NCBI RefSeq assembly: GCF_029968035.1
Contig: NZ_JASCIQ010000010.1
Coordinates: 147,691 to 211,690 of the forward strand
DNA length: 64,000 bases
Origin: Streptomyces cavernicola
GTDB lineage: Bacteria; Actinomycetota; Actinomycetes; Streptomycetales; Streptomycetaceae
Direction of reading: 5' to 3'
The notes under the pieces were generated by a model. The model had not been told where the DNA came from. It saw nothing but the letters and a program-made list of their open reading frames with translations, and ran no database searches. The first letter of the stretch is position 1, and the number at the start of each line of letters is the position of its first letter. Below, one piece after another: positions 33,401 to 42,827 of this stretch. Position numbers and translations under genes: made by a program.

Positions 33401-34297
33401 CTCCTGTACCTCTCCGAGGACCAGGCCCGGTACAACGTCTACGACTCGCTGCTCTCCGAGTACGCGGCGATGGGCTTCGAGTACGGCTACTCGCTGGCCC
33501 GTCCCGAGGCGCTCGTGATGTGGGAGGCGCAGTTCGGTGACTTCGTCAACGGCGCGCAGACCGTCGTCGACGAGTTCATCACCTCCGCCGAGCAGAAGTG
33601 GGGCCAGCACTCCGGCGTCACCCTGCTCCTGCCGCACGGCTACGAGGGCCAGGGCCCGGACCACTCGTCCGCACGCCCGGAGCGGTTCCTGCAGCTGTGC
33701 GCGCAGAACAACATGACGGTCGCCATGCCGACGCTGCCGTCGAACTACTTCCACCTCCTGCGGTGGCAGGTGCACAACCCGCACCACAAGCCGCTGATCG
33801 TCTTCACCCCGAAGTCGATGCTGCGCCTGAAGGCCGCGGCCTCGAAGGCGGAGGAGTTCACGACGGGCGGCTTCCGCCCCGTCATCGGCGACGAGTCGGT
33901 CGACCCGGCCGCGGTCCGCAAGGTCGTCTTCTGCGCTGGCAAGGTCTACTACGACCTGGAGGCCGAGCGGCAGAAGCGCGGCGCCACGGACACGGCGATC
34001 ATCCGCATCGAGCGTCTGTACCCGCTGCCGGGTGCGGAGCTCCAGGAGGAGATCGCCAAGTTCCCGAACGCCGAGAAGTACCTGTGGGCCCAGGAGGAGC
34101 CGGCGAACCAGGGTGCCTGGCCGTTCATCGCGCTCAACCTGATCGACCACCTGGACCTGGCCGTCGGCGCCGACGTCCCGCACGGTGAGCGCCTGCGCCG
34201 CATCTCGCGGCCGCACGGCTCGTCCCCGGCGGTCGGCTCGGCCAAGCGCCACCAGGCCGAGCAGGAGGCGCTCGTCGCGGAGGTCTTCGACGCGTGA
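30482..34297 (+). CDS. kgd: Multifunctional 2-oxoglutarate decarboxylase / dehydrogenase E1-E2 fusion
   Basis: 1271 residues. Order: short E1-type N-terminal helix ([23 protein letters not shown]), a Pro/Ala/Lys-rich linker (about 60-150), an E2-type acyltransferase domain ending in the [13 protein letters not shown] motif (H366), then the thiamine-dependent E1 part with [14 protein letters not shown] (H592), [20 protein letters not shown] and a C-terminal transketolase-like domain. It lacks a lipoyl domain, as in mycobacterial Kgd and corynebacterial OdhA. It converts 2-oxoglutarate to succinyl-CoA (with Lpd and AceF partners) or to succinic semialdehyde. GTG 30482 was chosen over 30455 because of the ribosome-binding site. 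In relatives the activity is checked by the FHA protein GarA/OdhI. Confidence 0.96.
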   Translation: MSPQSPSNSSTTTDQEGQGKNPAAAFGPNEWLVDEIYQQYLQDPNSVDRAWWDFFADYKPGGATAAPAQPTQAPATGTAAAGAAVTPTKPSAPAGVSTQTPAPAKPAADAPVKPAPAAPAPVKPAAPAAPAAAKPAAAPKKAEPAAEAPAGPELVTLRGPAAAVAKNMNASIEVPTATSVRAVPVKLLFDNRIVINNHLKRARGGKISFTHLIGYAMVQAIKAMPSMNHSFAEKDGKPTLVKPEHINFGLAIDLVKPNGDRQLVVAGIKKAETLNFFEFWQAYEDIVRRARNGKLGMDDFTGVTVSLTNPGGLGTVHSVPRLMPGQSVIMGVGSMDYPAEFQGTSQDTLNKLGISKVMTLTSTYDHRVIQGAASGEFLRIVANFLLGEEGFYDDIFKSLRIPYEPVRWLKDIDASHDDDVTKAARVFELIHSYRVRGHVMADTDPLEYRQRKHPDLDITEHGLTLWDLEREFAVGGFAGQSMMKLRDILGVLRESYCRTTGVEFMHIQDPKQRKWLQDRIERPRNKPEREEQLRILRRLNAAEAFETFLQTKYVGQKRFSLEGGESVIPLLDAVIDSAAESRLDEVVIGMAHRGRLNVLANIVGKSYAQIFREFEGNLDPKSMHGSGDVKYHLGAEGTFTGLDGEQIKVSLAANPSHLEAVDPVLEGIARAKQDIINKGGTDFTVLPVAIHGDAAFAGQGVVAETLNMSQLRGYRTGGTVHVVINNQVGFTAAPESSRSSMYSTDVARMIEAPIFHVNGDDPEAVVRVARLAFEFRQAFNKDVVIDLICYRRRGHNESDNPAFTQPLMYDLIDKKRSVRKLYTESLIGRGDITLEEAEQALQDYQGQLEKVFTEVREATQQSAPGEVPGAEAEFPVAVKTAVSQEVVKRIAESQVNIPDRVTVHPRLLPQLQRRASMVEDDTIDWGMGETLAIGSLLLEGTPVRLAGQDSRRGTFGQRHAVLIDRETGDDFTPLLYLSEDQARYNVYDSLLSEYAAMGFEYGYSLARPEALVMWEAQFGDFVNGAQTVVDEFITSAEQKWGQHSGVTLLLPHGYEGQGPDHSSARPERFLQLCAQNNMTVAMPTLPSNYFHLLRWQVHNPHHKPLIVFTPKSMLRLKAAASKAEEFTTGGFRPVIGDESVDPAAVRKVVFCAGKVYYDLEAERQKRGATDTAIIRIERLYPLPGAELQEEIAKFPNAEKYLWAQEEPANQGAWPFIALNLIDHLDLAVGADVPHGERLRRISRPHGSSPAVGSAKRHQAEQEALVAEVFDA

Positions 34298-34334
34298 CGC
34301 CGCACTGAGCGGTAGGCAGTGAGCAGTACGTGAG

Positions 34335-34368
34335 TCGGGCCGCACCCCTTGCCGGGGGTGCGGCCCGA
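34335..34368. terminator. Bidirectional terminator after kgd
   Basis: TCGGGCCGCACCCC (34335-34348) pairs perfectly with GGGGTGCGGCCCGA (34355-34368) across the loop TTGCCG, between the convergent kgd and FxsT-type gene. Confidence 0.88.
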
Positions 34369-34410
34369 TCGCGTTGCCGCGAGGTGTCGCGATGGCCGCG
34401 AGGTGTCGCG

Positions 34411-37380
34411 TCAGATGGTCTGCGGCTCGAAGTCCCAGTACGGGCGGCGGCCTTCGAACATGTAGCGCACCTGCCGGTGCTTGTCGTAGAGGTTCTCCTC
34501 CAGGACGGTGAGCGCCTCCCGGTGCACCTGCTCGGCCTCCTCGGCGGCGCCGCTCGCGCGCAGGTCCTGGGCCAGGCCCGCCGCCAGGTTCAGGGACAGC
34601 ACATGCCGCTCGCCGATCTCGGCGCGGGCCCGGTCGAGGGCGTCCCGGCCGAGCTCGACCGCGCCGGGCAGGTCGCCGGTGGCCGCCCGCGCGGAGGCGC
34701 CGTTCATCGCGCAGCCGATGGACCAGACATGCCGTCGGCCGAGGGCCCGCTCCATCCGTTGCCGGGCCTCCTCGGCGCGCGGCCGGGCCCCGTCGTGGTC
34801 GCCCTGGCAGCGCTGGATCAGCGCGCAGTTGTCCAACAGGCCCGCCGTGTACGGGTGGTGCTCGCCGAGCAGCAGCCGGTACCGGCCGAGGGTGCTCTCG
34901 GCCAGCTCCCGGGCCTCGTCGAGGTCGCCGTTGTCCCGCAGCAGCATCGCGTAGTCCGAGCTGACCATCAGCGTCTCGGGGTGGCTGGGTCCGCGGCGGC
35001 GGGAGAAGCGGTCGAGGACCGAGCGCATCATCACCCGGGCGAAGCCGATGTCGCCCTCGCGGCGCCGGCACAGGGCCAGGTTGTGCTGCGAGAGCAGGCT
35101 CTGGCTGTGGTTCTTGTCGAGGACCTGGGAGTGCAGGTTGCTGTTCTGCTCCTGGATGGCGAGGGCTTCCTCGTACCGCCCGAGGAGGCGGAGCATCCAG
35201 GCCGTGTGCAGGCCGGCGTGGAGGGTGGACTGGCTTCTGCCGCCGAGGAGTTCGATGCTGGACTTCAGGACGCCGCGGTGCAGTTCGTACGACTCCTGGT
35301 AGCGGCCGGTCAGGCCGAGGGCGATGGCCAGGTTGCCGCGCGTGGCCAGGGTGCGCGGCACGCCCTCGTCACCGAGGGCCTCGGCGGACTGGGCGGCCGC
35401 CTCGGCGAGGAGGGTGCGCGCCTCCTCGTAGAGGCCGAGGGCCATCAGGGTGCCCGCGAGGCCGTTCTTGGCGCGCACCACCTGGATCGGCCCCTGCTCG
35501 GGGCTTGCGGTCACGGCTGCCAGGACCTTGCGGCCGAGGCGCTCCGCCGCCGCGTAGTTCCCCAACCGGCGTTCCATGACCATGAGTTGGTGGGTCGCGA
35601 CGAGCACCTGCGGGTCGGTGGGGCCGGACTGCGGCGTCCAGGCGTCCACGGTGGCGCGGCCGAGCCGGACGCCCTCCTTGTACTCGCCGCGGACGCGCAG
35701 GTATTCGATGCAGTTGAGGACGAGGGTGCGGACGTCGGGTGAGGCGGAGGCGAGGGCGCCGGCCTCCTCCAGGTGCGGGATCAGCTCCGCGTACCGCGCC
35801 CAGTTGCCGGCCTGGCCGGGCTCGCGCGGGTCGGCCGAGACCAGCACCTGGCAGGCGATGCCGGAGGCCTCCGTCTGCTGCTGCTCGGTGAGTTGGACGC
35901 GTACGAAGCGGTGGAAGAGGCGGTGCATCTGCAGCGCGGAGACGATCTGGGTGTCCAGGTAGGGGCCCTTGTCGTACTCCAGGCGCATCGAGGTGGCCTC
36001 GGAGAGTCTGCGCAGGGTGCCGTTCCAGCTGCTCGGCTCGGCGACGAGCGCCGCCAGGTGGTCCGGCAGGTCGGCCGCACGCGCGGTGCGCAGCAGGCGC
36101 ACGGGCACGGCGTCCGGGGAGAAGAACACCAGGAGGCAGAGGAGTTCGTACGCGTGCGGGTGCTTGTCGCGCAGGGTGTTGAGGGTGATGCTCCAGGCCA
36201 TCTGGAACGTACGGTCGTCGCCGTCCGTCGCCACCTGGGCGGCGTGCGGGTCGCCCTCGCGGATCTCGCGTACGTATTCGTCGACGTCGGCGGTGGAGTT
36301 GGTGTCCAGCCAGGCCGCGGTCTGGGCGAGGAGCAGGGGCATGTCCTCGACGGCGTCGGCGAGTTCGGCCGCGGCGTCCTTCCGGAGCCGCTTGGTCCGC
36401 AGGCAGGCGAAGGCCACCGACTCGTCCCGCTCGAAGGGCGGCAGCTCCACGAGTTCCGCGCCGGCCCCGCCCCAGGTCGTGCTGGTCGTGGTGATCAGGA
36501 GATGCCCCGGGCCGTCGGGCAGCACCGCGGCGAGCTCCTCGGGGTCCTCGGCCCCGTCGAGCACGATCAGCCAGCCGCGCCGCTCCGCCAGCTCCCGCTT
36601 GACCGCTTCGATCCGGCCGCGCAGCACGTCCCCGGTGTCCACGAGCAGGTCGAGCCGGTCGGCGAGCTCGGCGAAGCCCTCGCGGGCGGTGGCGCGTTTG
36701 GTCGCCCTGACCCACCACACGGTGTCGTACTCGGCGGCGTGCCGGTGCACGAACTCGATGGCAGTGGCGGTCTTGCCGACTCCGTGGACGCCGTGCAGCG
36801 CGACCCGCGCGCCCTCGCCGCCCTCGGTGAACTTGCCGTGCAGCTCGGCGAGTGCCTGCTCGCGGCCGGTGAAGCGGGCGTTGCGGCGGGGCGTGTTCCT
36901 GGCCCTCCAGGTGGTGTCGGGGAAGCGGCCGCGGGCGAGGTCGACGGGCCGGCCCGACTCCGGGGCGAGGCCGAGGGCGTCGAGCAGCCGGGCCTCGGCG
37001 GCCTCGGGCGCGAGGCCGCGCAGCTCGATGACCGGCCCGAGCTCGGCGAGGCCTTCGGGCACCGGCGACGCGGTCACGGTGACCATGACGAGGCGCTCGC
37101 GGACGTCCGGCGCGAGCTCGCGCACGAGGTCGACCCACACGTCGGGCCGCCGGTGGTCCACCCGCAGGAACCAGTCGTCGAGGACGAGGACGATCGGGCC
37201 GGGCACGGTCGTGATCCGGTCGAGGTCCTCGGCGTCCGGGCGCCGGCGCAGCGGGTCCCAGAGCACCGAGCTGGTCTCGGCGCCCGACCTGGCAAGCCGC
37301 TCGCTCATCCAGGCGGCCCAGTGGGCGGACTGGCCCGCGTGGACGAGGGCGAGGTGCTGGGGCGGGGTGGGAGCGGTCAT
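34411..37380 (-). CDS. TIR-like / NB-ARC / tetratricopeptide protein (FxSxx-COOH system TPR type, FxsT-like)
   Basis: 989 residues. Residues 1-120 resemble a degenerate TIR-like alpha/beta domain (opening LALVHAGQSAHWAAWMSERL, then VLVLDDWFLRVDHRRPD), followed by the linker NTPRRNARFTGREQALAEL that precedes the NTPase in this family. NB-ARC domain: Walker A GVHGVGKT (197-204), GWLIVLDGAED (Walker B region) and LLITTTSTTW. The C-terminal half is a run of TPR units (for example LATRGNLAIALGLTGRYQESYELHRGVL). The layout is that of plant and fungal NLR sensors and of FxsT proteins encoded beside FxsA/FxsB. It is the last gene of the operon, 41 nt after the radical SAM gene. Its ligand is unknown, perhaps the modified peptide. 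Confidence 0.87.
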   Translation of the reverse strand: MTAPTPPQHLALVHAGQSAHWAAWMSERLARSGAETSSVLWDPLRRRPDAEDLDRITTVPGPIVLVLDDWFLRVDHRRPDVWVDLVRELAPDVRERLVMVTVTASPVPEGLAELGPVIELRGLAPEAAEARLLDALGLAPESGRPVDLARGRFPDTTWRARNTPRRNARFTGREQALAELHGKFTEGGEGARVALHGVHGVGKTATAIEFVHRHAAEYDTVWWVRATKRATAREGFAELADRLDLLVDTGDVLRGRIEAVKRELAERRGWLIVLDGAEDPEELAAVLPDGPGHLLITTTSTTWGGAGAELVELPPFERDESVAFACLRTKRLRKDAAAELADAVEDMPLLLAQTAAWLDTNSTADVDEYVREIREGDPHAAQVATDGDDRTFQMAWSITLNTLRDKHPHAYELLCLLVFFSPDAVPVRLLRTARAADLPDHLAALVAEPSSWNGTLRRLSEATSMRLEYDKGPYLDTQIVSALQMHRLFHRFVRVQLTEQQQTEASGIACQVLVSADPREPGQAGNWARYAELIPHLEEAGALASASPDVRTLVLNCIEYLRVRGEYKEGVRLGRATVDAWTPQSGPTDPQVLVATHQLMVMERRLGNYAAAERLGRKVLAAVTASPEQGPIQVVRAKNGLAGTLMALGLYEEARTLLAEAAAQSAEALGDEGVPRTLATRGNLAIALGLTGRYQESYELHRGVLKSSIELLGGRSQSTLHAGLHTAWMLRLLGRYEEALAIQEQNSNLHSQVLDKNHSQSLLSQHNLALCRRREGDIGFARVMMRSVLDRFSRRRGPSHPETLMVSSDYAMLLRDNGDLDEARELAESTLGRYRLLLGEHHPYTAGLLDNCALIQRCQGDHDGARPRAEEARQRMERALGRRHVWSIGCAMNGASARAATGDLPGAVELGRDALDRARAEIGERHVLSLNLAAGLAQDLRASGAAEEAEQVHREALTVLEENLYDKHRQVRYMFEGRRPYWDFEPQTI

Positions 37381-37421
37381 TCGGGAGGGCCTCCTCCTCC
37401 GTGTCTCTTCGGGAGGTTACG

Positions 37422-38762
37422 TCACTCTTCGTCAACTACCGGTAAACGTACGTCAGTTAGGGCGCCTTGCGCCGAGTGGACGCCGGGCGGGCCGGACGGG
37501 CCGTCGCGGGTACGGCTGCGGGTGCGCCTTTCCAGTTCGCCGGCGAGGCGGTCGGCGAGGTGGCGGATGAGGCGTTCCAGGTCGGCGCAGTACACGCTGG
37601 GGTGCCGGAAGCCGCCGGTGCGGGCGGAGTAGCGGTGGGCGTAGTTGCCGCCACCGCAGACCCGCACGACCGGGCAGGCCAGGCACTCCTCGGCGAGCGC
37701 GCGCAGCCCCTGCCTGCGGGCGGCGATCCCGGGGTGGCGCAGGGCCTCGTCGAAGGAGTTGCGGAACACGTCGAGGCCGGTGGCGGGCGCCCCGTCGTAG
37801 GCGGACTTGAGCGCGTCGACCTGTTCGACGGCGCCGTCCGTGTCGACCACGACCACGGCGAGCGGGGAGGTCCCGACGGCCTCGGTGGCGCTCTCCGCGC
37901 CGAGCAGCAGCGCCAGGATCTCGCTGAACAGCCGAAGCCGCGGCCGGCCCGGCTCCCGGTCGGCCCACCACTGCTCGAACGCGCCGATCAGCCAGTCCGC
38001 GTACGGGGTGGGGCTCGGCCGGTGCCGACCGGGGGCCGCTGCGGCCCAGTGGGCGTGCGGGAGCAGGAAGTCGAGCGCGGGCGGGCCGAGCCGGCGCAGC
38101 GAGCGGTACACCTCGCGCGGGTCGGTGACCGGGTCGATGGTGCTGAGCAGGCCCGCGTACGTCTCGGGTCGTGCCGCGAGGAGTCCGGCGGCGCGCCGGA
38201 CGGCCGGCCAGGACGGGCGGCCCGCGTGGTCGACCCTGCGGGCGTTCAGGTCCGCGGAGCCTCCGTCGAGGCTGAGGCCGACGCGGATCCCGGCGGCGGC
38301 GAACCGGTCGAGGACCGCCGGGGTGAGCAGGGTGCCGTTGGTCTGCACGGTGACGTCGACCCGCGCGCCCGGCGCCGCCTCCCGTACGGCGGCACGGACC
38401 CTATCGGCGTACGCGACGAGGAACCCGGGGCCGGCGAGCAGCGGTTCGCCTCCGTGCAGGTCCAGCCGGATGCGGCCGATGCGGTGCGCGGCGGTGTGCT
38501 CGGCGATGCGGTACGCGACCTGGCGGACGGTGGCCTCGGGAATACGATGCGGGCGCTCACGCCAACTGCCGTCGGGGCCGGTGTAGATGTAGCAGTAGGT
38601 GCAGGCGAGGTTGCAGCGGCTGTGCACTTTGAGGACGAACTGACGGAAGCCGGTGGGTGTTTGGGGCTCTTGTTCGTGCTTGTGCTCGTGCTCGTGCGCT
38701 TCGGGTCGGCCCGGCTGAGGCCTGCTGCGCGGCTCGCCCCTGGGACTGTCGGGCCTGCTCAC
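37422..38762 (-). CDS. Radical SAM/SPASM peptide maturase (FxsB-like, cyclophane-forming type)
   Basis: 446 residues from a GTG overlapping the precursor-peptide stop (GTGA). The [4Fe-4S]-SAM motif is C50-x3-C54-x2-C57-Y (CNLACTYCY), followed by LHGGEPLL (SAM binding) and a C-terminal SPASM region with C360, C363, C369 and C392. A His/Glu-rich stretch EAHEHEHKHEQE lies just before the radical SAM core (21-32). Known FxsB enzymes form a carbon-carbon cyclophane link on an aromatic residue in a short core peptide; here the neighbouring 58-residue peptide is the natural substrate. FxsB membership is judged from motifs and context, not from a search. Confidence 0.87.
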   Translation of the reverse strand: MSRPDSPRGEPRSRPQPGRPEAHEHEHKHEQEPQTPTGFRQFVLKVHSRCNLACTYCYIYTGPDGSWRERPHRIPEATVRQVAYRIAEHTAAHRIGRIRLDLHGGEPLLAGPGFLVAYADRVRAAVREAAPGARVDVTVQTNGTLLTPAVLDRFAAAGIRVGLSLDGGSADLNARRVDHAGRPSWPAVRRAAGLLAARPETYAGLLSTIDPVTDPREVYRSLRRLGPPALDFLLPHAHWAAAAPGRHRPSPTPYADWLIGAFEQWWADREPGRPRLRLFSEILALLLGAESATEAVGTSPLAVVVVDTDGAVEQVDALKSAYDGAPATGLDVFRNSFDEALRHPGIAARRQGLRALAEECLACPVVRVCGGGNYAHRYSARTGGFRHPSVYCADLERLIRHLADRLAGELERRTRSRTRDGPSGPPGVHSAQGALTDVRLPVVDEE

Positions 38763-38935
38763 TTGGGGTCCGCCGCATCCGAGTAGTACGCGAGCCCGGC
38801 CTCACCGGAGGCCTCCCGCTCCCCGATCTCGACCAGGACGGCGGCGAGGACCGGGTGGCGGACCGAGCCGGGGGCGGGGCGCGGGAAGACGGGCAGGGGT
38901 ATGTCCGCGGAGTCCCCCTGAGCGGGAGTGTTCAT
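38759..38935 (-). CDS. 58-residue precursor peptide, divergent FxsA-like
   Basis: This small gene, easily missed, starts with ATG at 38935 overlapping the stop of the vWA gene (ATGA) and ends inside the GTG of the radical SAM gene (GTGA), so it is coupled on both sides. The peptide opens MNTPAQGDSADIPLPVFPRP, continues with RHPVLAAVLVEIGEREASGE (the HPVL part is reminiscent of FxsA leaders) and ends AGLAYYSDAADPK. Classical FxsA peptides finish with Phe-x-Ser-x-x; this one has Tyr-Tyr-Ser at the matching place but a tail of six residues, DAADPK. Y50 and Y51 are the only aromatic residues in the C-terminal 40 and the likely modification sites. Confidence 0.8.
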   Translation of the reverse strand: MNTPAQGDSADIPLPVFPRPAPGSVRHPVLAAVLVEIGEREASGEAGLAYYSDAADPK

Positions 38936-41900
38936 GGGCGGGAGTCCGGAGGACGGGAGTCCGGGGGGCGGAAATCCGGGGGGCGGGAGCCCGGGGGTGC
39001 GGGGGTCTGCTGGTCGGCGCCTGCCGGGTGGGGCGGCTGCTGGTCCGCGTCCGCCGGGCGGGCGGCCTGCTCGTCCGCTTCTGCCGGGCGGGCGGCCTGC
39101 TCGTCCGCGTCAGCCGGGCGAGGCGTCTGGCGCTCCGGCTCCGCCGAGCGGGACGCCTGGGCCACCTCGTCCGCGTCCGCCGGGCGAGAGCCCTGCCGCT
39201 CCGCCTCGGCCGTCTGGTCCGCGGCGGTCTGGTCCGGGGCCGTCTGGTCCGCCGCCGTGATCAGGGTGCGCAGCTCGTGCTCGACGCGGGCGTGCAGGCG
39301 GGACCGTTCGCCGGAGTCCGCGTCGTCCGCCGTGGTGCCCGCGCCGGCATCGAGAGCCGTCAACTTGCGGTGGGCGCGCTCCAGTTCGTTCACGGCCGCG
39401 GCTCGGCCCGCCGTGGCCATGAGCTGGCCGGAGCGCTCGATCCGCGCCTCCACGGCCAGCGTCGCGAAGCCCAGCTGCTCGGCCTCCTCCACGCAGCGGC
39501 GGTAGTGGTCGGCGGCCGTCACGCGGTAGCGGTGGGCTCCCGTGCGGCGGGCGAGCGCGTCGGCGACGCGGCCTCGGTGCAGCGCGGCGTACGCGACGAT
39601 CTCGTCGTCCCCCTCTCGCATGGCCACGCCGAGGGCCCAGTCCGCTTCATGCAGGTCCGAGAGGGCCTCGCCGTGGCGGTACCGGGAGATCAGGGACACG
39701 GCGAAGAGCAGGTGCCGGCGGGGCGCTTCGGGGTCGCTGGCGGCGGTGAGATCGAGGGCGGCCCGGAACGCGCGGACACAGCGGTCCAGTTGTCCGGGAG
39801 ACTCGTTTTCCTCGTCTTCCTCGTTTTCCTCGGCTTCGCGGTGGCCCACGACGCCGTACCGCCCGGGAGGGACTCCGTCGGCGTCCAGCAGGAGCTGGCC
39901 GAGCAGTGTGTGCAGCCCGGCGTCCTCAGGGACCAGCTCCAGGGCTCTGTCCAGGTCGGCGACGGCCTGGGCGAGGCTGTCCTGCGGGCCGAGCAGGTGG
40001 CCGTAGCGCCAGAGGTGGAACGCCCGGTTCGCCAGGGCCGTGCTCAGTTGCCGGGGGTCCACTGAGGTCTCGATCGCCTGGTCGAGCGCCGCGAGGCCGG
40101 CGATCAGCGGGTCGAGCAACGATTCCGCCGGGTCGACGGTGAGCTCGTGCGCCTCGGCCAAGTCCAGCCAGCGCACGGCCAGTTCACCGGCCTCGATGTT
40201 CGCACCCAGCAAGCCCGACGTGCCCGACGCACCCGACGCACCCGCCCGCGGAGCCAGCACGCGCTCCAGGTCCACGACCGCACGCCCCGCCAGCTCCCGC
40301 TGCTGCCGCGGGTCCCGAAGGTCCGGGGGGCGCGGCTGGGGACCGCGCCCCGCGTCCCGGCGCGCCAGGTCGAGCAGGCCGAGCCCGCGCAGCAGATGCA
40401 GGTCGGACAGCTCAAGTCCGAGCAGCAGGTCGGGGTCGGGCTGGGGGCCCGAGACCTGCTCCAGCCTCAGCACCAGCTCGTCCAACCACTCCACGCAGCG
40501 CGCCATGAGCCCGCCGAACGCCGCGTCCACCGCACCCTCGTCCTGCCCCGTGAGCCGGGTGGCCTGCGCGGCGACCAGGGCGAGGCGGCGCAGCGCCCCG
40601 ACGCGCTGCACACCCAAGGTGCGCAGCAGCACCTCCGACCCCGCATCGACGCTCGGCGCGAGCCGCTCGAACGCGGCGACCAGCGTGGCGTCCTCACGCT
40701 CCAGCAACCGCAGCACGGCCAGGGCGGCCCGCAGTCGATGAAGGTTCGCCAACTCAGGTTCCCCTGCGGCGAGTTGAGCGACCTCACCGCGCACCTCGCC
40801 CGGCAGCACCGCGGACCCGGGCCCCGAGCGCAGCTCCTCGTCAGCCATCGCTTCCAGCACCCGCGCGTACGTCAACGCGGCCACGGGATGGTCCTCCGCA
40901 TCCGCCCGGACGCAGTCGTACGCCTCAAGGAGATCGCCGGGGCGGCGTCCGCCGAGCCAGCGCTGCAGCAGTACGTCCCCCAGCTCGATGCGCGCGACAT
41001 CGGCACCCTCGAAGCCTGAGTCCGCCCGCAGATGCCGGAACAGCTCCGCGGCGTCGTCGAGGACCTGGGGCGAGCCGTTCTCCTCGAACTCCTTCGCCAA
41101 CCTCCGGGCGCGTTCGAGGAGTTGAGCGGGCGTGGTGCCCGTTTCCTCGGTGCCCGTCACCCCCGGGACCAGGGGCACGGTCGGTCCGGCCCCGAAGCGT
41201 CCCATCACCTCCGCCGAGACCCGCGCGAACGCCCTGAGCATCGGGTCCTGTGGCACGCCGTCCGCCCCGAGGAGCGGGCTCGCGTGGTCGGCGGCCCCGC
41301 GTCCCTCCAGGTGGGCCGCCGCAAGGGCCGGGAAGTTCCGCGCCGTTCTGCCGTATCTGTGCTCCACGTAGCGGGAGCAGTGCTTCAGGACCAGGTGCAG
41401 GTCGCTCTCCTCGCTGCGGCGCAGCAGCTCCGCCCGCACTCCTTCGGCGAACTCGTAGGCGTGCAGCCCCTCGACGTCAGGTGCGCGCCGCAGCAGCCCG
41501 CCGACCAGCACCTCGGCGAGCACCTCGGGCCCGCTGCCGGGGAGCATCGCCCGCTGCACGAGGCGCATCACGGGCAGCACCAGGGGCGCGGCCGCCAGAT
41601 GGCCGACGAGGCGGACCGCCGACGCCGAGGCGGTGCGCACGAACGCCCGCACCCGGTCGCGCGGCGGTACGACCCGGTCGGTGCCGCGCGCGGACGCGGA
41701 CGCGGGATGGTCGGCCCGCACCCAGCCGGCCGCCGCGCGCAGCCGCTGCTCCGTGCCGCCGCCCACCAGGTGCACCCAGGAGCCGAGCGGTCCCGGCCGG
41801 GGCGCGATGATCGGCACCGCGAGGGCCCCCTCCGGCGGGAGCCCGGCCCCGCGCGCGGACCTGAACTCCAGCCTGCCCGCGGCCCCTTCGCAGCGGCGTA

Positions 41901-42822
41901 ACTCACCCTCGTCGGCGGGGAGGTGTGTCCTGCGCCAGTGGCGCTGCGGCAGGGGCTGGACCACCGCGACCGGGCTGTTCCGCGCCAAGCCGTGCAGCAG
42001 CCGTTGCATGCCGCCGTCCCGCCACATCGGGCCCACGCAGTCGCTGAAGACGAGGATCACCTGGTGGCCGGTGGGGTCGCGGAGCTCCGCGGCGGGACGC
42101 AGAGCTGCGCCGCCCGTCGCCGCGGTGGCGAGGGCGGGCGCGCCGTCCGGGCCCTCGCGCAGGAAGTGCGGGCGGACCTCGCGGAAGGCGCCGGCCCGCT
42201 CGCAGATCTCCCGCAGCTCCGCGAAGGCGTCCTCCCAGACGACCATGGATGTGGAGACGTCCATGACCAGGCGCAGCCGTGCCTCACGGCGCCGGGACGG
42301 GCGCAGGATCGGCAGCATCAGGCCGGTGTCGGCGGTCCGCTCCGCCGTGGCCCGCTCGTCGAGCACGCTGTGGGCTCCGCGGCCCGCCGTGCGGAATCTG
42401 CGCAACGGGCTCAGCGCGCGCTGCAGGGACTGCGGGTCGGGGAACGTGACCGCGGTGGGCACCCAGACCGGGACGGCGTTCGCAGGCACACGCTCGCCGT
42501 CCGCGCCCGGCACCGTCAGCTCGACGGCCCCGGCCGGGGTGCGCTGCCTTCCCTCGCCCGTCGGCGCCCGCAACTGCGCCGCCGGGGCCGCCTTGCCCGC
42601 GGGGCGCACCGGGGTCTGCTGCGGCTCCGGCAGCGGCGGTACGTCCGTCACGGTGCCCGTGTCCGGGCCGCGGACCGTGGTGTCGGGCACCCACTGGGCG
42701 AGCCACAGGGCGTCGGCGAGCTCCTCCGGGTCCGGCTCCACGCCCACGTCCCGCAGCCGGGACACGAGAAGCGTCAGCGGATCGGAGGGCGCCGGCTCGA
42801 CGGGCGGGGGCTCGACGGGCAT
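38932..42822 (-). CDS. Giant vWA/TPR-like protein with SAV_2336-type N-terminus
   Basis: 1296 residues, ATG five bases after the MoxR stop. Residues 1-45 form the short N-terminal domain seen in SAV_2336-like proteins (RLRDVGVEPDPEELADALWL). A von Willebrand A domain follows, with the metal-site motif D188-V-S-T-S and later VILVFSDCVGPMW. The C-terminal 750 residues are helical with TPR-like repeats (LADLDRALELVPEDAGLHTLLG type). The last 90 residues are low-complexity (RPADADEQAARPAEADEQ repeats, then PPDSRPPDSRP). MoxR-vWA pairs act as chaperone-like remodelling machines. Stop overlaps the precursor peptide gene. Confidence 0.85.
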   Translation of the reverse strand: MPVEPPPVEPAPSDPLTLLVSRLRDVGVEPDPEELADALWLAQWVPDTTVRGPDTGTVTDVPPLPEPQQTPVRPAGKAAPAAQLRAPTGEGRQRTPAGAVELTVPGADGERVPANAVPVWVPTAVTFPDPQSLQRALSPLRRFRTAGRGAHSVLDERATAERTADTGLMLPILRPSRRREARLRLVMDVSTSMVVWEDAFAELREICERAGAFREVRPHFLREGPDGAPALATAATGGAALRPAAELRDPTGHQVILVFSDCVGPMWRDGGMQRLLHGLARNSPVAVVQPLPQRHWRRTHLPADEGELRRCEGAAGRLEFRSARGAGLPPEGALAVPIIAPRPGPLGSWVHLVGGGTEQRLRAAAGWVRADHPASASARGTDRVVPPRDRVRAFVRTASASAVRLVGHLAAAPLVLPVMRLVQRAMLPGSGPEVLAEVLVGGLLRRAPDVEGLHAYEFAEGVRAELLRRSEESDLHLVLKHCSRYVEHRYGRTARNFPALAAAHLEGRGAADHASPLLGADGVPQDPMLRAFARVSAEVMGRFGAGPTVPLVPGVTGTEETGTTPAQLLERARRLAKEFEENGSPQVLDDAAELFRHLRADSGFEGADVARIELGDVLLQRWLGGRRPGDLLEAYDCVRADAEDHPVAALTYARVLEAMADEELRSGPGSAVLPGEVRGEVAQLAAGEPELANLHRLRAALAVLRLLEREDATLVAAFERLAPSVDAGSEVLLRTLGVQRVGALRRLALVAAQATRLTGQDEGAVDAAFGGLMARCVEWLDELVLRLEQVSGPQPDPDLLLGLELSDLHLLRGLGLLDLARRDAGRGPQPRPPDLRDPRQQRELAGRAVVDLERVLAPRAGASGASGTSGLLGANIEAGELAVRWLDLAEAHELTVDPAESLLDPLIAGLAALDQAIETSVDPRQLSTALANRAFHLWRYGHLLGPQDSLAQAVADLDRALELVPEDAGLHTLLGQLLLDADGVPPGRYGVVGHREAEENEEDEENESPGQLDRCVRAFRAALDLTAASDPEAPRRHLLFAVSLISRYRHGEALSDLHEADWALGVAMREGDDEIVAYAALHRGRVADALARRTGAHRYRVTAADHYRRCVEEAEQLGFATLAVEARIERSGQLMATAGRAAAVNELERAHRKLTALDAGAGTTADDADSGERSRLHARVEHELRTLITAADQTAPDQTAADQTAEAERQGSRPADADEVAQASRSAEPERQTPRPADADEQAARPAEADEQAARPADADQQPPHPAGADQQTPAPPGSRPPDFRPPDSRPPDSRP

Positions 42823-42827
42823 GACGG

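Noticed and set aside
30377..35071. 1564-codon minus-strand frame antisense to kgd
   Set aside because: Product of GC-rich codon bias; no family motif, while the plus strand encodes a complete Kgd.
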